Shown: positions 1 to 8,836, counted from the first letter of the stretch. The stretch is 64,000 nucleotides of DNA from Desulfocarbo sp964620595 (GCA_964620595.1 CAZUHP010000004.1:62001-126000), one strand, 5' to 3'. Notes: generated from the letters alone by a model not told the origin. Translations and numbers: made by a program.

Positions 1-144
1 GAGGAGCTATACCGGCGCTGGCGGGAAGGCGCGGCGGAGACCTACCAGGTGTGCACCATCTGCGGCTGCGTGCTGGCCGGCGAACCGCCCCAGAGCTGCC
101 CGGTGTGCGGCGCCATCAAGGAAAAGTTCCAGGCCGTCGAATAG
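1..144 (+). CDS. Rubrerythrin-like protein, C-terminal rubredoxin domain (5' end outside window)
   Basis: The frame is open from base 1 and ends at TAG 142-144, giving the last 47 residues of a longer protein. Two CxxC pairs (C18/C21 and C33/C36 of the fragment, in CTICG and CPVCG) are arranged as in the rubredoxin-like Fe(SCys)4 domain at the C-terminus of rubrerythrins. In that family the domain passes electrons to a diiron peroxidase centre and protects anaerobes from peroxide. The diiron domain itself is not in view, so a different rubredoxin-tailed protein remains possible. The gene converges with the minus-strand gene that ends at 162. Confidence 0.8.
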   Translation, partial: EELYRRWREGAAETYQVCTICGCVLAGEPPQSCPVCGAIKEKFQAVE

Positions 145-161
145 GGTCGAACGGAGACAAG

Positions 162-1766
162 CTAGTTGAGAAACACCTGCCTGAGTTCCACCGTCACCGG
201 CGGCTCGCCCTGGGGATTCTGGTACAGGTAGCGCAGGCGCACGCTCTTGAGCAGGGTCACCCGGCGGCCCAGGTACAGGCCGGTGAAATAGGTCTGGGCG
301 GAAAAGGCCTCGCCGGTGGGGGTGTAGACGATGCGGGCGCGGGCCACCCGGGCCGGGCCGTGGCGGGCCACGGCCGCCACCTCGCGCTTGTTCAGGTCCC
401 TCTCGGCGGTGTCGATGCCCGCGCGCAGGTTGAAGATGTGGGGCAGGTCCTGCTCGTCCACGGCCACCAGTTGCACCACCGGCTCGCCCTGGCGCAAGGC
501 AGCGCCGCCCTGGATATAGCTCACCACGAACACCCGGCTGAGGCCGTTAAGCCAGGCCGGCGGCTTGAGCGTCAGCTCGGGGTTGTCCGGGCCCAGGCGC
601 ACCGGCCCTGCCAGCAGTTCGTGGCGCGCCTCCTCCAGGGAGCGGACCCCGGCCGAGGGGCTCTGGTAGGGGATGGTGAGCAACAGGGGACTGAAGGCCA
701 AGAGCAGGGCCAAGGCCGAAAGGATCACCCCGGGTAGCTTGCGCTCGCGGCCCAGGCCCATCCAGTTGGGCCGGCCCAAGAGCGGCAGGGTGTATTCGGC
801 CAAGAGCCCCATGCAAGCCACCAAAAAGCCGCCCAGGCCCAGGGCCCGCAGCCAGATGCTCTGGGTGAACAGGTCCTCCAGGCGCGGCTGCCACCAGGCC
901 GCGCAAAGGGCCACCGCCCCCCCCACTCCCCACCAGAAGAGCATCAGCGCCCGCAGCAGCCAGTATAGGCTCATGGGCAGGGGCTCCAGGGGCTCGCTCC
1001 GCCCCCGGCCCCGGGGGCCGGCCAGGCGCAGCACCGCCAGCGAGACCAGCACCGCCAGCACCACCGCCAGGGGCAGCGGCTCGAACCAGCTCACCGCCAG
1101 GGCCGGACCCGGCCCCAGGGCCAAGGCCAGAAAGACCAGCCAGGCCGCCCGCTGGCTCCCCCCCACCAGGCGCAGCACCAACAGCACCGCCCCGCAGATG
1201 GCCCCCCACAGGGCCGCCTTGGCCAAGGGCAAGGCCAGGCCGGGCCAGGGCGGCGGCCACAGGGCCACCAGGTCGGTCCGCAGCCAGGGTATGGTGAGCA
1301 GCGCGGCCAGGGCGGCAATGGCCGCACCGGCCAGGGCCAGGGCGATATCGCCCCGCGGCCGGTGGAGCATCTCGGCCCGCAAGAGGAGCGACAGCCCGGC
1401 CAGGCGCAGGGTCACGCCCCCCAGGTACACCACCCCCAGCCACAGCTTGTAGTTGCCCAGCTCGCCCCCGGCCAGGAGCAGGGCCACGAACAGGCCGCCC
1501 AGCACAAAGGCGGCATAGGACACCGCCCCGTACTCAAAGGTGTAGCGCAGCTCCAGGGGCCGCGGCTCCCGCCGGCGCAGGGCGTCCAGCATTGCCGGCC
1601 CGGCCAGTATCACCAGCCAGGCCAGGGCGAACCACACCTCCTCCCGCCCCAGGCGCTGCACCGCCACCCGGGGCCAGAGGAAGTACACCGCACCCGCCAC
1701 CATGACCGCTAGGCCGGTCTCCAGGACCCAGCGGACCAGGCGGGCGGAGCGGCTCTCAGCCGGCAC
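162..1766 (-). CDS. Polytopic membrane protein of unknown function, end of polysaccharide operon
   Basis: 534 residues. The first ~370 are a series of hydrophobic segments (roughly ten or more helices, starting near residues 13-30), rich in Leu/Ala/Trp with short basic loops. From about residue 375 to the end lies a soluble, mixed-polarity domain. I recognise no family motif. It is not an obvious O-antigen ligase or polymerase, though the many helices plus one soluble domain would fit an envelope polysaccharide role. The start overlaps the upstream glycosyltransferase by 11 bp, so it is probably the last gene of the minus-strand operon that begins at wzm. Function is left open. Confidence 0.75.
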   Translation of the reverse strand: MPAESRSARLVRWVLETGLAVMVAGAVYFLWPRVAVQRLGREEVWFALAWLVILAGPAMLDALRRREPRPLELRYTFEYGAVSYAAFVLGGLFVALLLAGGELGNYKLWLGVVYLGGVTLRLAGLSLLLRAEMLHRPRGDIALALAGAAIAALAALLTIPWLRTDLVALWPPPWPGLALPLAKAALWGAICGAVLLVLRLVGGSQRAAWLVFLALALGPGPALAVSWFEPLPLAVVLAVLVSLAVLRLAGPRGRGRSEPLEPLPMSLYWLLRALMLFWWGVGGAVALCAAWWQPRLEDLFTQSIWLRALGLGGFLVACMGLLAEYTLPLLGRPNWMGLGRERKLPGVILSALALLLAFSPLLLTIPYQSPSAGVRSLEEARHELLAGPVRLGPDNPELTLKPPAWLNGLSRVFVVSYIQGGAALRQGEPVVQLVAVDEQDLPHIFNLRAGIDTAERDLNKREVAAVARHGPARVARARIVYTPTGEAFSAQTYFTGLYLGRRVTLLKSVRLRYLYQNPQGEPPVTVELRQVFLN

Positions 1767-2985
1767 GGGCCACCTCCCGGTACACTTCCAGGGTTTCGGC
1801 CGCGGCCCGGGACCAGGAGAAGCGGGAGGCCCGCCGCCGTCCCTCCCGGCTGAGTTCGGCGGCCAGCTCGGGGTTGGTCAAAAGGCCTTCCAGGGCCTGG
1901 GCCAAGGCGCCGGCGTCGCCCGGGGGCACCAAGAGACCGGCCTCGCCCACCACCTCGGGCACGGCCGAGGCCCTCACCGCCACCACCGGCGCGCCGCAGG
2001 CCATGGCCTCCAGGGGCGGCAGGCCGAAGCCCTCGTAGAGCGAGGGGAAGACAAAGGCCGTCGCCGCCGAGAACAGGGCAGGCAGGTCTTCATCCGGCAC
2101 GAATCCCAGAAGCCGCACATGCTCCTCCAGGCCCCGCCGCTCGATCTCCGCCATGAGGGCGGGGTACTGCTTATCCTCGCTTATCTTGCCGGCCAGGGCC
2201 AGGACGAAATCCGCCCGCCGCTCCTTGAGGGCGGCCAGGGCGGCCAAGAGGGTGCCCAGGTCCTTGCGCTGGTCGATGCCGCCCAGGTAGAAGAAGAAGG
2301 GCGTCTCTCCAGCCCCTTCGTCCCCCGCGCCCCCCGCGCCCCCCTCGCCCCCCCCGGCCAGGCCGTGGCGGGCCAACACCTCCCGGCAAAGGGCCGGATC
2401 CTCCACCGGCGCCAGGTCCGGGTCCGCGGCCTCGTGGATCACCCGGATGCGCGCCGGGTCGATATGGTACAGCTCCACCAAATCGTCCTTGGAGCACTGG
2501 CTCACCGCGATGATGGCCGCGGCCCGGTAGAGGCAGCGCGTCTCCAGCCAGCGCTCCAGGCGGAAGCGCAGGCCGCTCTTGTCCTGGCCGTAGAGCCGGG
2601 CCAGCTTCTGGGCGATGAGGTCGTGCACGGTTATCACGGTGCGGGGGCCCAGCCGGGCCGGGGCGTCCAGGTGGGAGAGGAAATGCACCACCCGGCCCTG
2701 GCGCCAGGGCCGGGCCAGGGGCCGGCGCACCAGGCCGTGGTGGCTGATCAGGCGCTTGCCCACGGGCAGCCAGGAGGGCGCATACCCGGCCGCCAGGCGG
2801 GGCACGCCCGCCAACAGGCCCGGGTCCGGTAGGTTGGCCTGCACCAACAGCTCCATCTCCGGCGGCTCGGCCAGCTCGCTCAAGGCCAGGAGCAGGTTCT
2901 TGGCATAGCGGCCGATGCCCCGCTCGCGGTGGACCTTGAAGCCGGGCTGCAAGGGCCGGCCGTCGCAAACCACCGCCAGGCTCAT
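1756..2985 (-). CDS. Glycosyltransferase, GT4-like family
   Basis: 409 residues from the ATG at 2985, which overlaps the upstream stop as ATGA. The N-terminus carries the GT4-type stretch RGIGRYAKNLLLAL. The C-terminal half has the nucleotide-sugar site EGFGLPPLEAMACGAP with the EX7E glutamate pair. It should transfer a sugar from an activated donor to a lipid-linked glycan at the cytoplasmic face of the inner membrane. Near residue 215 is a Gly/Ala/Glu loop of low complexity encoded by a C-rich tract (about 2316-2360), unlike the rest of the enzyme and probably a tolerated insertion between the two Rossmann domains. Donor and acceptor cannot be read from sequence. An in-frame extension to 3285 exists but would lie inside the upstream gene. 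Confidence 0.9.
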   Translation of the reverse strand: MSLAVVCDGRPLQPGFKVHRERGIGRYAKNLLLALSELAEPPEMELLVQANLPDPGLLAGVPRLAAGYAPSWLPVGKRLISHHGLVRRPLARPWRQGRVVHFLSHLDAPARLGPRTVITVHDLIAQKLARLYGQDKSGLRFRLERWLETRCLYRAAAIIAVSQCSKDDLVELYHIDPARIRVIHEAADPDLAPVEDPALCREVLARHGLAGGGEGGAGGAGDEGAGETPFFFYLGGIDQRKDLGTLLAALAALKERRADFVLALAGKISEDKQYPALMAEIERRGLEEHVRLLGFVPDEDLPALFSAATAFVFPSLYEGFGLPPLEAMACGAPVVAVRASAVPEVVGEAGLLVPPGDAGALAQALEGLLTNPELAAELSREGRRRASRFSWSRAAAETLEVYREVARAG

Positions 2986-5405
2986 GAGGGTGCCTCCAGG
3001 CCCAGGTGCGAGGCCAGCACCTCCCTGAGTTCCCGCGCCACCCGCTCCGGCCGGAAGCGCTCCAGCCGGGCCCGGGCCCGGGCGCCCAGGCCGGCGCGTA
3101 GCTCTTCGTCGCCCAGGATGCGGGCGCAGACCTCGGCGGTGCGCGGGTGGTCCTTCCGGTCCAGGAGCACGCCGCCCCCGCCCAGGGTGCCGGGCACCCC
3201 GGTGCTGGCGTGGGCCACGATGGGCAGGCCGAAGTGCATGGCCTCCACCAGGGGCACGCAGAACCCCTCGTGCTCGGACTGGCAAAGGTACAGGTGGGCC
3301 ACCCGGTAGTAGGCCATGAGCTGGGCGTCGCTGACGTGGCCGGCAAAGTGCACCCCGCTCAAATCCAGCTCGGACACCATCTCCCGCAGCCCCCGGCCGT
3401 AGGGCAGGTCCAGGCCGCTGCCCACCAACAGCAGCCGCGCGCCCGGCACCAGCCGGGTCAGCCAGTAGTGCACCTTGAGCAGGTCCTCGATGCGCTTGTT
3501 GGGCGCCAGGCGGCCCACGTGCAGCAGGTTGGGCCCCTGTCCGCCGAAGCGGTGCAGCACCGCCGCATCGGGCGCGGTCTGCAACAGGTCCAGGTCCAAG
3601 AGGATGGGTACCACTGCCGTGGCCGGGCAGCTGGCCTCCTCCAGCTCGGCGCAGTTGTAGTCGCTCACCCCCAGGCCCAGCTCCACCGCCCGGGCCAGGG
3701 CGGGAAGCTGCTCGCGTCCCTGGCGGGAGCGCCGGGCCGCCTCGGGGCTGAGCTGCTCCAAGAACTCGGCCGGGGTGATGTTGTGGTAGCGCAGGACCTT
3801 GCGGCCGGGAAGCCCGGGCACCGCGTCGGCCAGGGAATGGCCGATGGAGAAATGGAATATGAGCACGTCCTCGGGCCGCGCCCCAACGGCGTACTCCCGC
3901 CAGGGCCGGGCCCGGGAGCGCAGGCGCGGGTGCACGTGCTCGGCAAAGATGTCCGAGACGAAGCCCCAGGCGCGAAGCGTCTTCTGGATGGCCAGCACGT
4001 CGTTGCCAATGGCGTCGCCATAGGCAAAGTCGGGCAGCATCTGATGCACCGCCGGCGCGCCGGTCCCGCCGCCCCGCCGACGGGGGGCGGGGGGGGCGGG
4101 GGGGGCGGTGTCGATGCCAGGGCCAGCGGCGGGGGGCGGCGTCTCCAGGCCGGCCGGGGGGGTGAAATCAGCCGGCGGCTCGGTGGGCCGGGGCAGGGGC
4201 TCGGCCTGGAGGCGCTGGATCAGCTCCAGGAAGCGGCCGGTCACCACCGGCCAGGCATAGTTGGCCAGCACGTACTCGCGGCCGGCCCGGCCCATCTCCT
4301 GCCTGAGCCCGGGCCGCTCCAGGAGCAGGCGCAGGCCCTCGGCAAAGCGGGGGTAGTCGCCGAAGTGCAGGCCGCCCCGGCTGGTCACCACGTGCTCGGT
4401 GGTCACCGCGCAGCCCGAGTGCACCATCACCGGGGTCCCCGCCAGCCAGGACTCCATGATGACCAGGGAGAAGCTCTCCATCACCGAGGGCTGGATCAGC
4501 ACCTCGGCCGCGGCATAGGCATCGTACTTGTCCTGCTTGGACACGAAGCCCAGGTCTATGATGTCCTTCTCCGCGCCCGGCGGGATGGGCGCGGGCAGGT
4601 TGCCGATCATCACCAGCTTGAGCCCGGCCGGCCCCAGGCCGTCGGCCAGGAAGCGGGCGAAGTAGTGGCTCAGAAGGGGTACGTTCTTGCCCGCGTCCTT
4701 GCGGCCGGCGTAGAGGATGAAAGGCCCCTCCAGCCCGTACTTGGCGCGGAAGCGCTCCGGGTCGGCGCTCCAATCCGAGTCCACCCCCTCGCCCAGCACC
4801 AGGGGCTCGGTCTTTTGCAGGTCATACAGGGACGCGGCCAAATCGCGCTCGGCCGGCACGTGGAACACCACCGCCCGGGCGGCCTCGAAGGCGCGGCGCA
4901 CGCTGCGCAGGCGGGCATAGCCCTCGTCGTGCAGGCAGGGGATGATGACCGAGCGGGCGGGATGCACCAGGGGCCCCCACACCGAGGTGGTGAACAGATA
5001 GGGGATGAAGAAGAAGGGGCCCAGCTCCGGGTGGGCCGCGATATGGGCCAAGAGGGCCGGGCTGTGCACCATGTTGGCGAAGAAGGCTTGCTCCTCGGCC
5101 GGGGAGAGGCTTCCCCCGCCGCAGACCCGGGAGTTCAGGGAGTTGAACAGGGCACCGTCCCGGGGGGCGGTGGGGAAGCGGATCACCCGCACCCCGCCCT
5201 CCCGGCTCTCGCCGGGGGGGTAGTGATCCTGGTCCCAGTCCGACCCCAGGCCGGAGAGGCAGGTGGTGAGCACCGTGACCTCCAGGCCGGCGGCCGCCAG
5301 GTTCTGGGCGGTGCGCCGGGCCTCGGCCTCGGCCCCGCCGGGGATGTCCTCGCCGTACCAGGGAACCACAAAGGCGGCACCCCGCCTGCCCTCTCCACCC
5401 GGCAT
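2982..5405 (-). CDS. Two-domain glycosyltransferase (tandem GT4 modules)
   Basis: 807 residues, about twice a normal GT4 enzyme. Module A (about 1-400) starts with a typical N-terminal fold (VVPWYGEDIPGGAEAEARR) and has an EX7E site at ESFSLVIMESWLAGTPV. A Pro-rich linker (about 405-445) follows, encoded by a G8C microsatellite. Module B (about 450-807) has its own EX7E site, EGFCVPLVEAMHFGLPIV. Each EX7E motif normally binds the nucleotide-sugar, so the protein could add two sugars in succession or alternate linkages. It sits between a methyltransferase and a second glycosyltransferase in an ABC-dependent glycan operon. The stop overlaps the next start by 4 bp, and the gene begins 1 bp away from the end of the methyltransferase gene. 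Confidence 0.88.
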   Translation of the reverse strand: MPGGEGRRGAAFVVPWYGEDIPGGAEAEARRTAQNLAAAGLEVTVLTTCLSGLGSDWDQDHYPPGESREGGVRVIRFPTAPRDGALFNSLNSRVCGGGSLSPAEEQAFFANMVHSPALLAHIAAHPELGPFFFIPYLFTTSVWGPLVHPARSVIIPCLHDEGYARLRSVRRAFEAARAVVFHVPAERDLAASLYDLQKTEPLVLGEGVDSDWSADPERFRAKYGLEGPFILYAGRKDAGKNVPLLSHYFARFLADGLGPAGLKLVMIGNLPAPIPPGAEKDIIDLGFVSKQDKYDAYAAAEVLIQPSVMESFSLVIMESWLAGTPVMVHSGCAVTTEHVVTSRGGLHFGDYPRFAEGLRLLLERPGLRQEMGRAGREYVLANYAWPVVTGRFLELIQRLQAEPLPRPTEPPADFTPPAGLETPPPAAGPGIDTAPPAPPAPRRRGGGTGAPAVHQMLPDFAYGDAIGNDVLAIQKTLRAWGFVSDIFAEHVHPRLRSRARPWREYAVGARPEDVLIFHFSIGHSLADAVPGLPGRKVLRYHNITPAEFLEQLSPEAARRSRQGREQLPALARAVELGLGVSDYNCAELEEASCPATAVVPILLDLDLLQTAPDAAVLHRFGGQGPNLLHVGRLAPNKRIEDLLKVHYWLTRLVPGARLLLVGSGLDLPYGRGLREMVSELDLSGVHFAGHVSDAQLMAYYRVAHLYLCQSEHEGFCVPLVEAMHFGLPIVAHASTGVPGTLGGGGVLLDRKDHPRTAEVCARILGDEELRAGLGARARARLERFRPERVARELREVLASHLGLEAPS
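4082..4108. repeat. 9-bp G8C microsatellite inside a glycosyltransferase gene
   Basis: On the plus strand six Gs and a C (4082-4088) are followed by two units of eight Gs and a C (4089-4097, 4098-4106). Because the unit is 9 bp it stays in frame, and on the minus strand it encodes the APPAPPAP linker of the two-domain glycosyltransferase. The same unit occurs in the cysteine-cluster gene near 33780, in rnfC near 44945 and between genes near 30995. Confidence 0.85.
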
Positions 5406-5406
5406 C

Positions 5407-6780
5407 CTACTTGCGCCCCACCACCGCGTAGTCTTGATGGCTGTAGAGGAGCGCGTTGAGCCGCTCCACGTTGCGGTTCACCACCCCGGCCAGGCCGTCG
5501 TCGGTCTCGGGGAAGCTCTCCAGGCGGTGGTCCGGGGGATAGGGCGAGAGGTAGACCACCTCCACCTGGCCCAGGCCGGCCCAGCGCAACAGGAAGCGGG
5601 CCGCCTCGGGGTGGATGGGCTTGATGTGGGTGAGGTCCAGGTAGAAGGCGCCGGAGAAGGTGGTCAGGCACTGGGGGTTCACCGTCTCGGCGATGAACAC
5701 GCCGCCGGGCTTGAGCTTGGCCGAGCACAAGCTCACCAGCTCGGTGAGCTGGTCCAGCTCCAGGTGCTCGATGAGCTGGGCGGCCAGGATGCCGCCCAGG
5801 CTGGCGTCGGGCAGGTCCCGCAGGTAGGCGACGGCGTCGCCCTCGGCCACCTCCAGCCCCTGCTTCCGGCAGAAGGCGACCATCTCCGGGTTCAGGTCCA
5901 CTCCCCGGGCCGGCAGGTCCGCCTCCCGGGCCGCCTCCAGGAACTCCCCCCGTCCGCAGCCGATGTCCAGCAGCGGCGCCTCGGCGGTGACCGACTCCTG
6001 GAAGTAGGGCAGGTACACTGACTGGCGCTGCTTGATCTCCTGGCGATCGCCCCGGTGCATGTCCTCGAAGGTGAGATAGCCCGAACCCCGGCTGCGCCGC
6101 CGCTCGGCCGCCACCGCGCCGGCCGCCTCGGCCGAGACCACCCCGCCCTGGGCCAGCTCCTCCAGCATGGCCTGGATACGGGCCAGGGACTCTTCCATCT
6201 GGGCGCGTTCGCTGCCCGCGGCGCGCTCCAGGCCGGAGATGCGCGCCTCGGCGTGGCGGTCGGCGTCCTTCAGGCCGCGCAGCAGGTCCCCCAGCCGGGC
6301 AAGCTCGGCGTGGAGCGCCCGGTTGGCATACTCCACCTCGTCCAGGCGCTTTTCGTTGTGGTTCATGCGGTGGCGGAGGTCGGTGTGCTGGGGCACCAGC
6401 ACGTTGGTCAGCTTGACCAGCTCGTCGTTGAACTGCACCTGGCGGGCCAGCCACACTCCCAGGGGAAAGCTGGAGAGCCGGTGCAGGAGCTTCTTGAGAG
6501 CCACGATGATCCGGCCCGCCATCCCGCCCCGGTGGGTGGTGATGCCGCTCTGCTTGGCGTCCCACAGCTTCTGGAGGTTGGCGCTGCGCAGGGCCAGCTC
6601 GGCCTCGGCCCCGTCCTCCACCGCCTGCACGAAGTTGACCGACATCTGGTCGATGCGGCGCACCTCCTCGGGGTCGTAGAGGCCCTGGGCCTTCTTCTCC
6701 TCCACCGCCCGGTCCACCTCGGCCAGCAGGTCCTCCACCGAGGGCGCCTGGGCGGCTTTTTCTTTTTGGTCCTGGCTCAT
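5407..6780 (-). CDS. SAM-dependent methyltransferase of the polysaccharide locus, possible chain-capping enzyme
   Basis: 457 residues from the ATG at 6780, which shares one base with the TGA of the ABC ATPase gene. Residues 1-240 are highly charged and helical, with heptad-like stretches, and would suit oligomerisation or membrane association. The C-terminal half is a class I methyltransferase: motif I reads LLDIGCGRGEFLEAA, the acidic residue after strand 2 is in GVDLNPE, and later motifs are QLIEHLE and LKPGGVFIAET. Position directly after an ATPase with a Wzt-type C-terminal domain recalls WbdD-type enzymes that methylate the non-reducing end and so stop chain growth. No kinase domain is visible, so this would be a methyl-only terminator. 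That role is inference. Confidence 0.85.
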   Translation of the reverse strand: MSQDQKEKAAQAPSVEDLLAEVDRAVEEKKAQGLYDPEEVRRIDQMSVNFVQAVEDGAEAELALRSANLQKLWDAKQSGITTHRGGMAGRIIVALKKLLHRLSSFPLGVWLARQVQFNDELVKLTNVLVPQHTDLRHRMNHNEKRLDEVEYANRALHAELARLGDLLRGLKDADRHAEARISGLERAAGSERAQMEESLARIQAMLEELAQGGVVSAEAAGAVAAERRRSRGSGYLTFEDMHRGDRQEIKQRQSVYLPYFQESVTAEAPLLDIGCGRGEFLEAAREADLPARGVDLNPEMVAFCRKQGLEVAEGDAVAYLRDLPDASLGGILAAQLIEHLELDQLTELVSLCSAKLKPGGVFIAETVNPQCLTTFSGAFYLDLTHIKPIHPEAARFLLRWAGLGQVEVVYLSPYPPDHRLESFPETDDGLAGVVNRNVERLNALLYSHQDYAVVGRK

Positions 6781-8039
6781 CAGCCCTCCCCTCGCCCGGC
6801 CAGCTCCCACTCATGGGGCGGGCGGAACACGCCCTCGTCGCCCACCGGGCTGCGCACCGCGAACGAGAGCGCCCGCTTGATGTAGTCATAGGCGCGGCCG
6901 TCCTTGGCGTGGGCCGCCACGTCCAGGAAATAGGTGCCCTGCACCAGCTCCAGCCGCTGGATGCGGCAGCGGACCCTGCCCACCGGCGGCGGGTCGCCCA
7001 ACTCGGCCCGGTCGATATGGGTGTTGCTGCCCCAGCAGACCACCTGGTTGGCATTGGCCAGGCCCACGCCGAAGACCAGGTCCTCGGTGGGGTGCACCAT
7101 GCGGTAATCTATCTCCACGGTCACCGCCTCGCCGTGGCTGAACACCGCCCGCTCGCTGCCGCTGGCATCGAGCAGCCGCACCTCCTCGATCACCACCTGG
7201 CCGTCCCCCCAGCGCTCGGCCGCCAGGCGCTGGCCCTTTCCGCGGCGGTCCTGGTCGCGGCGGATGGCGTCCTCCTCCACGGCCACCTTCTGGCGGTAGG
7301 CGTCGATCACCTGGCGGGCCTCGCCCGCCGCGGCCACGAAGCCCCCGTCCAGCCACACCACCTCGTCGGCGTATTTCTCCACCGCGCCCATGTCGTGGGT
7401 GACCAGGCAGATGGTCTTGCCCGAGGCGCGGAACTCGTTGATCTTGTCCTCGCACTTGTGGGCAAAGGCCTCGTCGCCCACCGCCAGCACCTCGTCCACC
7501 AGGAGCACGTCCGGGTCCACGTTCACCGCCACCGAGAAGCCCAGGCGCACGTACATGCCCGAGCTGTAGGTCCGCACCGGTGCGTCGATGTATTCGCCCA
7601 GGCCGGAAAAGGCGATGATGTGATCCAGGCGCTCGGCTATCTCCTTCTTGGACAGCCCCATGATGGTGCCGTTCAGGTAGATGTTCTCCCGCCCGGTGAA
7701 CTCGGGGTGGAAGCCGGCGCCCAGCTCGATGAGGCTGGCCACCCGGCCCCGCACCTTTACCTCGCCCTCGTCGGGCCGGTATATGCCGGCCAGTATCTTG
7801 AGCAGGGTGGACTTGCCCNNNNNNNNNNTGCCCGAGCCGTTCTGGCCGATCACCGCCAGGGTGCTGCCCGCGCCCACCTCCAGGTCCACCCCGTTCAGCA
7901 CGGTGATCAGATCCTTGTGGCGGCGGCGGGAAAAGGGCCTCAGGAGCAACGACTTCCAGGTGGTGTAGTCGCTCTTTATCATCTCCCGGCGGAAACGCTT
8001 CTTGAGCCCCCGCACCTGTATGACCGGTTGGCTGCTCAT
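6780..8039 (-). CDS. wzt: ABC transporter ATP-binding protein for polysaccharide export (Wzt-like), with an assembly gap
   Basis: 419 residues as written, from the ATG at 8039 that overlaps the permease stop (ATGA). The nucleotide-binding domain has a Walker A (GQNGSG then KST, split by the gap), signature YSSGMYVRLGF, and Walker B VLLVDEVLAVGDEA. Beyond about residue 275 is a beta-rich C-terminal domain like that of E. coli O9a Wzt, which binds the modified end of the finished polymer before export. With Wzm it would flip lipid-linked glycan across the inner membrane using ATP. The 10 Ns at 7819-7828 plus a 5-bp duplication add 15 nt, so the frame survives. Removing them restores the uninterrupted Walker A GQNGSGKST. 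Confidence 0.93.
   Translation of the reverse strand: MSSQPVIQVRGLKKRFRREMIKSDYTTWKSLLLRPFSRRRHKDLITVLNGVDLEVGAGSTLAVIGQNGSGXXXXGKSTLLKILAGIYRPDEGEVKVRGRVASLIELGAGFHPEFTGRENIYLNGTIMGLSKKEIAERLDHIIAFSGLGEYIDAPVRTYSSGMYVRLGFSVAVNVDPDVLLVDEVLAVGDEAFAHKCEDKINEFRASGKTICLVTHDMGAVEKYADEVVWLDGGFVAAAGEARQVIDAYRQKVAVEEDAIRRDQDRRGKGQRLAAERWGDGQVVIEEVRLLDASGSERAVFSHGEAVTVEIDYRMVHPTEDLVFGVGLANANQVVCWGSNTHIDRAELGDPPPVGRVRCRIQRLELVQGTYFLDVAAHAKDGRAYDYIKRALSFAVRSPVGDEGVFRPPHEWELAGRGEG
7819..7828. other. Assembly gap (10 N)
   Basis: Ten Ns join two contig ends. The five bases before (tgccc, 7814-7818) repeat immediately after (7829-7833), which is what two contigs overlapping by 5 bp but not merged would look like. 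Collapsing both gives an intact P-loop in the overlapping ATPase gene. Confidence 0.97.
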
Positions 8040-8836
8040 ATCTTCTCGGCGAAGTATTCCTTGAAATGCTCGAAGATCATGATGGCCGCGGCCATCAGCA
8101 CCATGCTGAGCACCAGCATCACGCCCAACAGGTCCCAGCGGGGCCAGCGGCCCCAGAAGAACACGTCGTGATAGGCCAGGCTGAAAACCGCCGCCGGGTT
8201 GAAATAGACCAGGAAGCGGTAGCGGTCCGGCACCTGGGAGAGAGGGTACAGGATGGGGGTCAGGAAGAACCACAGGGTGAGGATGTTGCCCAGGATGTGC
8301 CGGGTGTCCCGCATGAACACGTTGGCCGTGGCCAGGATCAGCACCAGGCCGAACACGAAGAGGATGTGCACCAGGGCCACGGGGATGAAGGCCAGGGCGT
8401 GGATGGTGATGGGCACCCCGTTGACCAGCATGAAGCCAAAGAGGATGGGCAGGCTAAGGAGGTAGTTCACGAAGTTGGCCGCCACCTTCACCGCGGGCAG
8501 CACCTGCTGGGGAAACAGCACCTTGGTCACCAGGCTTCCCCCGTCCGACACCGCGCCGGCGCCCTCCATGAGGGCGGAGGAAAAGAATATCCAGGGCAGA
8601 AGCCCGGTGAACATGAACACCGCGTAGTTTTCCATCTGCACCCGGAAGTACACCGAAAACACCAGGGCGTAGACGCTGAGGAGCAACAGCGGGTTCAGGA
8701 AGGTCCAGAGAAAGCCCAGCACCGACCCCCGGTAGCGGCCCTTCAGCTCGCGGCCGGTGAGCGCCGCCACCAGGGCCTGGTGGCGGCCGAGTTCGGCCCA
8801 GAAGCGCAAGAAGATGTTCTGCCGGCTGCCTGCCAT
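8036..8836 (-). CDS. wzm: ABC-2 type polysaccharide exporter permease (Wzm-like)
   Basis: 266 residues with six hydrophobic helices and the family's N-terminal cytoplasmic stretch (LTGRELKGRYRGSVLGFLW) leading into the first helix. It would form the homodimeric channel of the ABC exporter for the glycan made by this locus, powered by the ATPase whose start overlaps its stop by 4 bp. It is the first gene of the minus-strand run wzm, wzt, methyltransferase, two glycosyltransferases and membrane protein. A credible promoter lies about 50 bp upstream. Confidence 0.93.
   Translation of the reverse strand: MAGSRQNIFLRFWAELGRHQALVAALTGRELKGRYRGSVLGFLWTFLNPLLLLSVYALVFSVYFRVQMENYAVFMFTGLLPWIFFSSALMEGAGAVSDGGSLVTKVLFPQQVLPAVKVAANFVNYLLSLPILFGFMLVNGVPITIHALAFIPVALVHILFVFGLVLILATANVFMRDTRHILGNILTLWFFLTPILYPLSQVPDRYRFLVYFNPAAVFSLAYHDVFFWGRWPRWDLLGVMLVLSMVLMAAAIMIFEHFKEYFAEKI

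Noticed and set aside
2316..2360. Possible frameshift in the glycosyltransferase at the Gly/Ala-rich loop
   Set aside because: The frame continues unchanged on both sides and the C-terminal EX7E domain is intact; only low complexity.
3147..5459. 770-codon open frame on the plus strand across the two-domain glycosyltransferase
   Set aside because: GC-rich antisense shadow; composition rich in His/Gln/Gly with no domain, while the minus strand has two clear EX7E modules.
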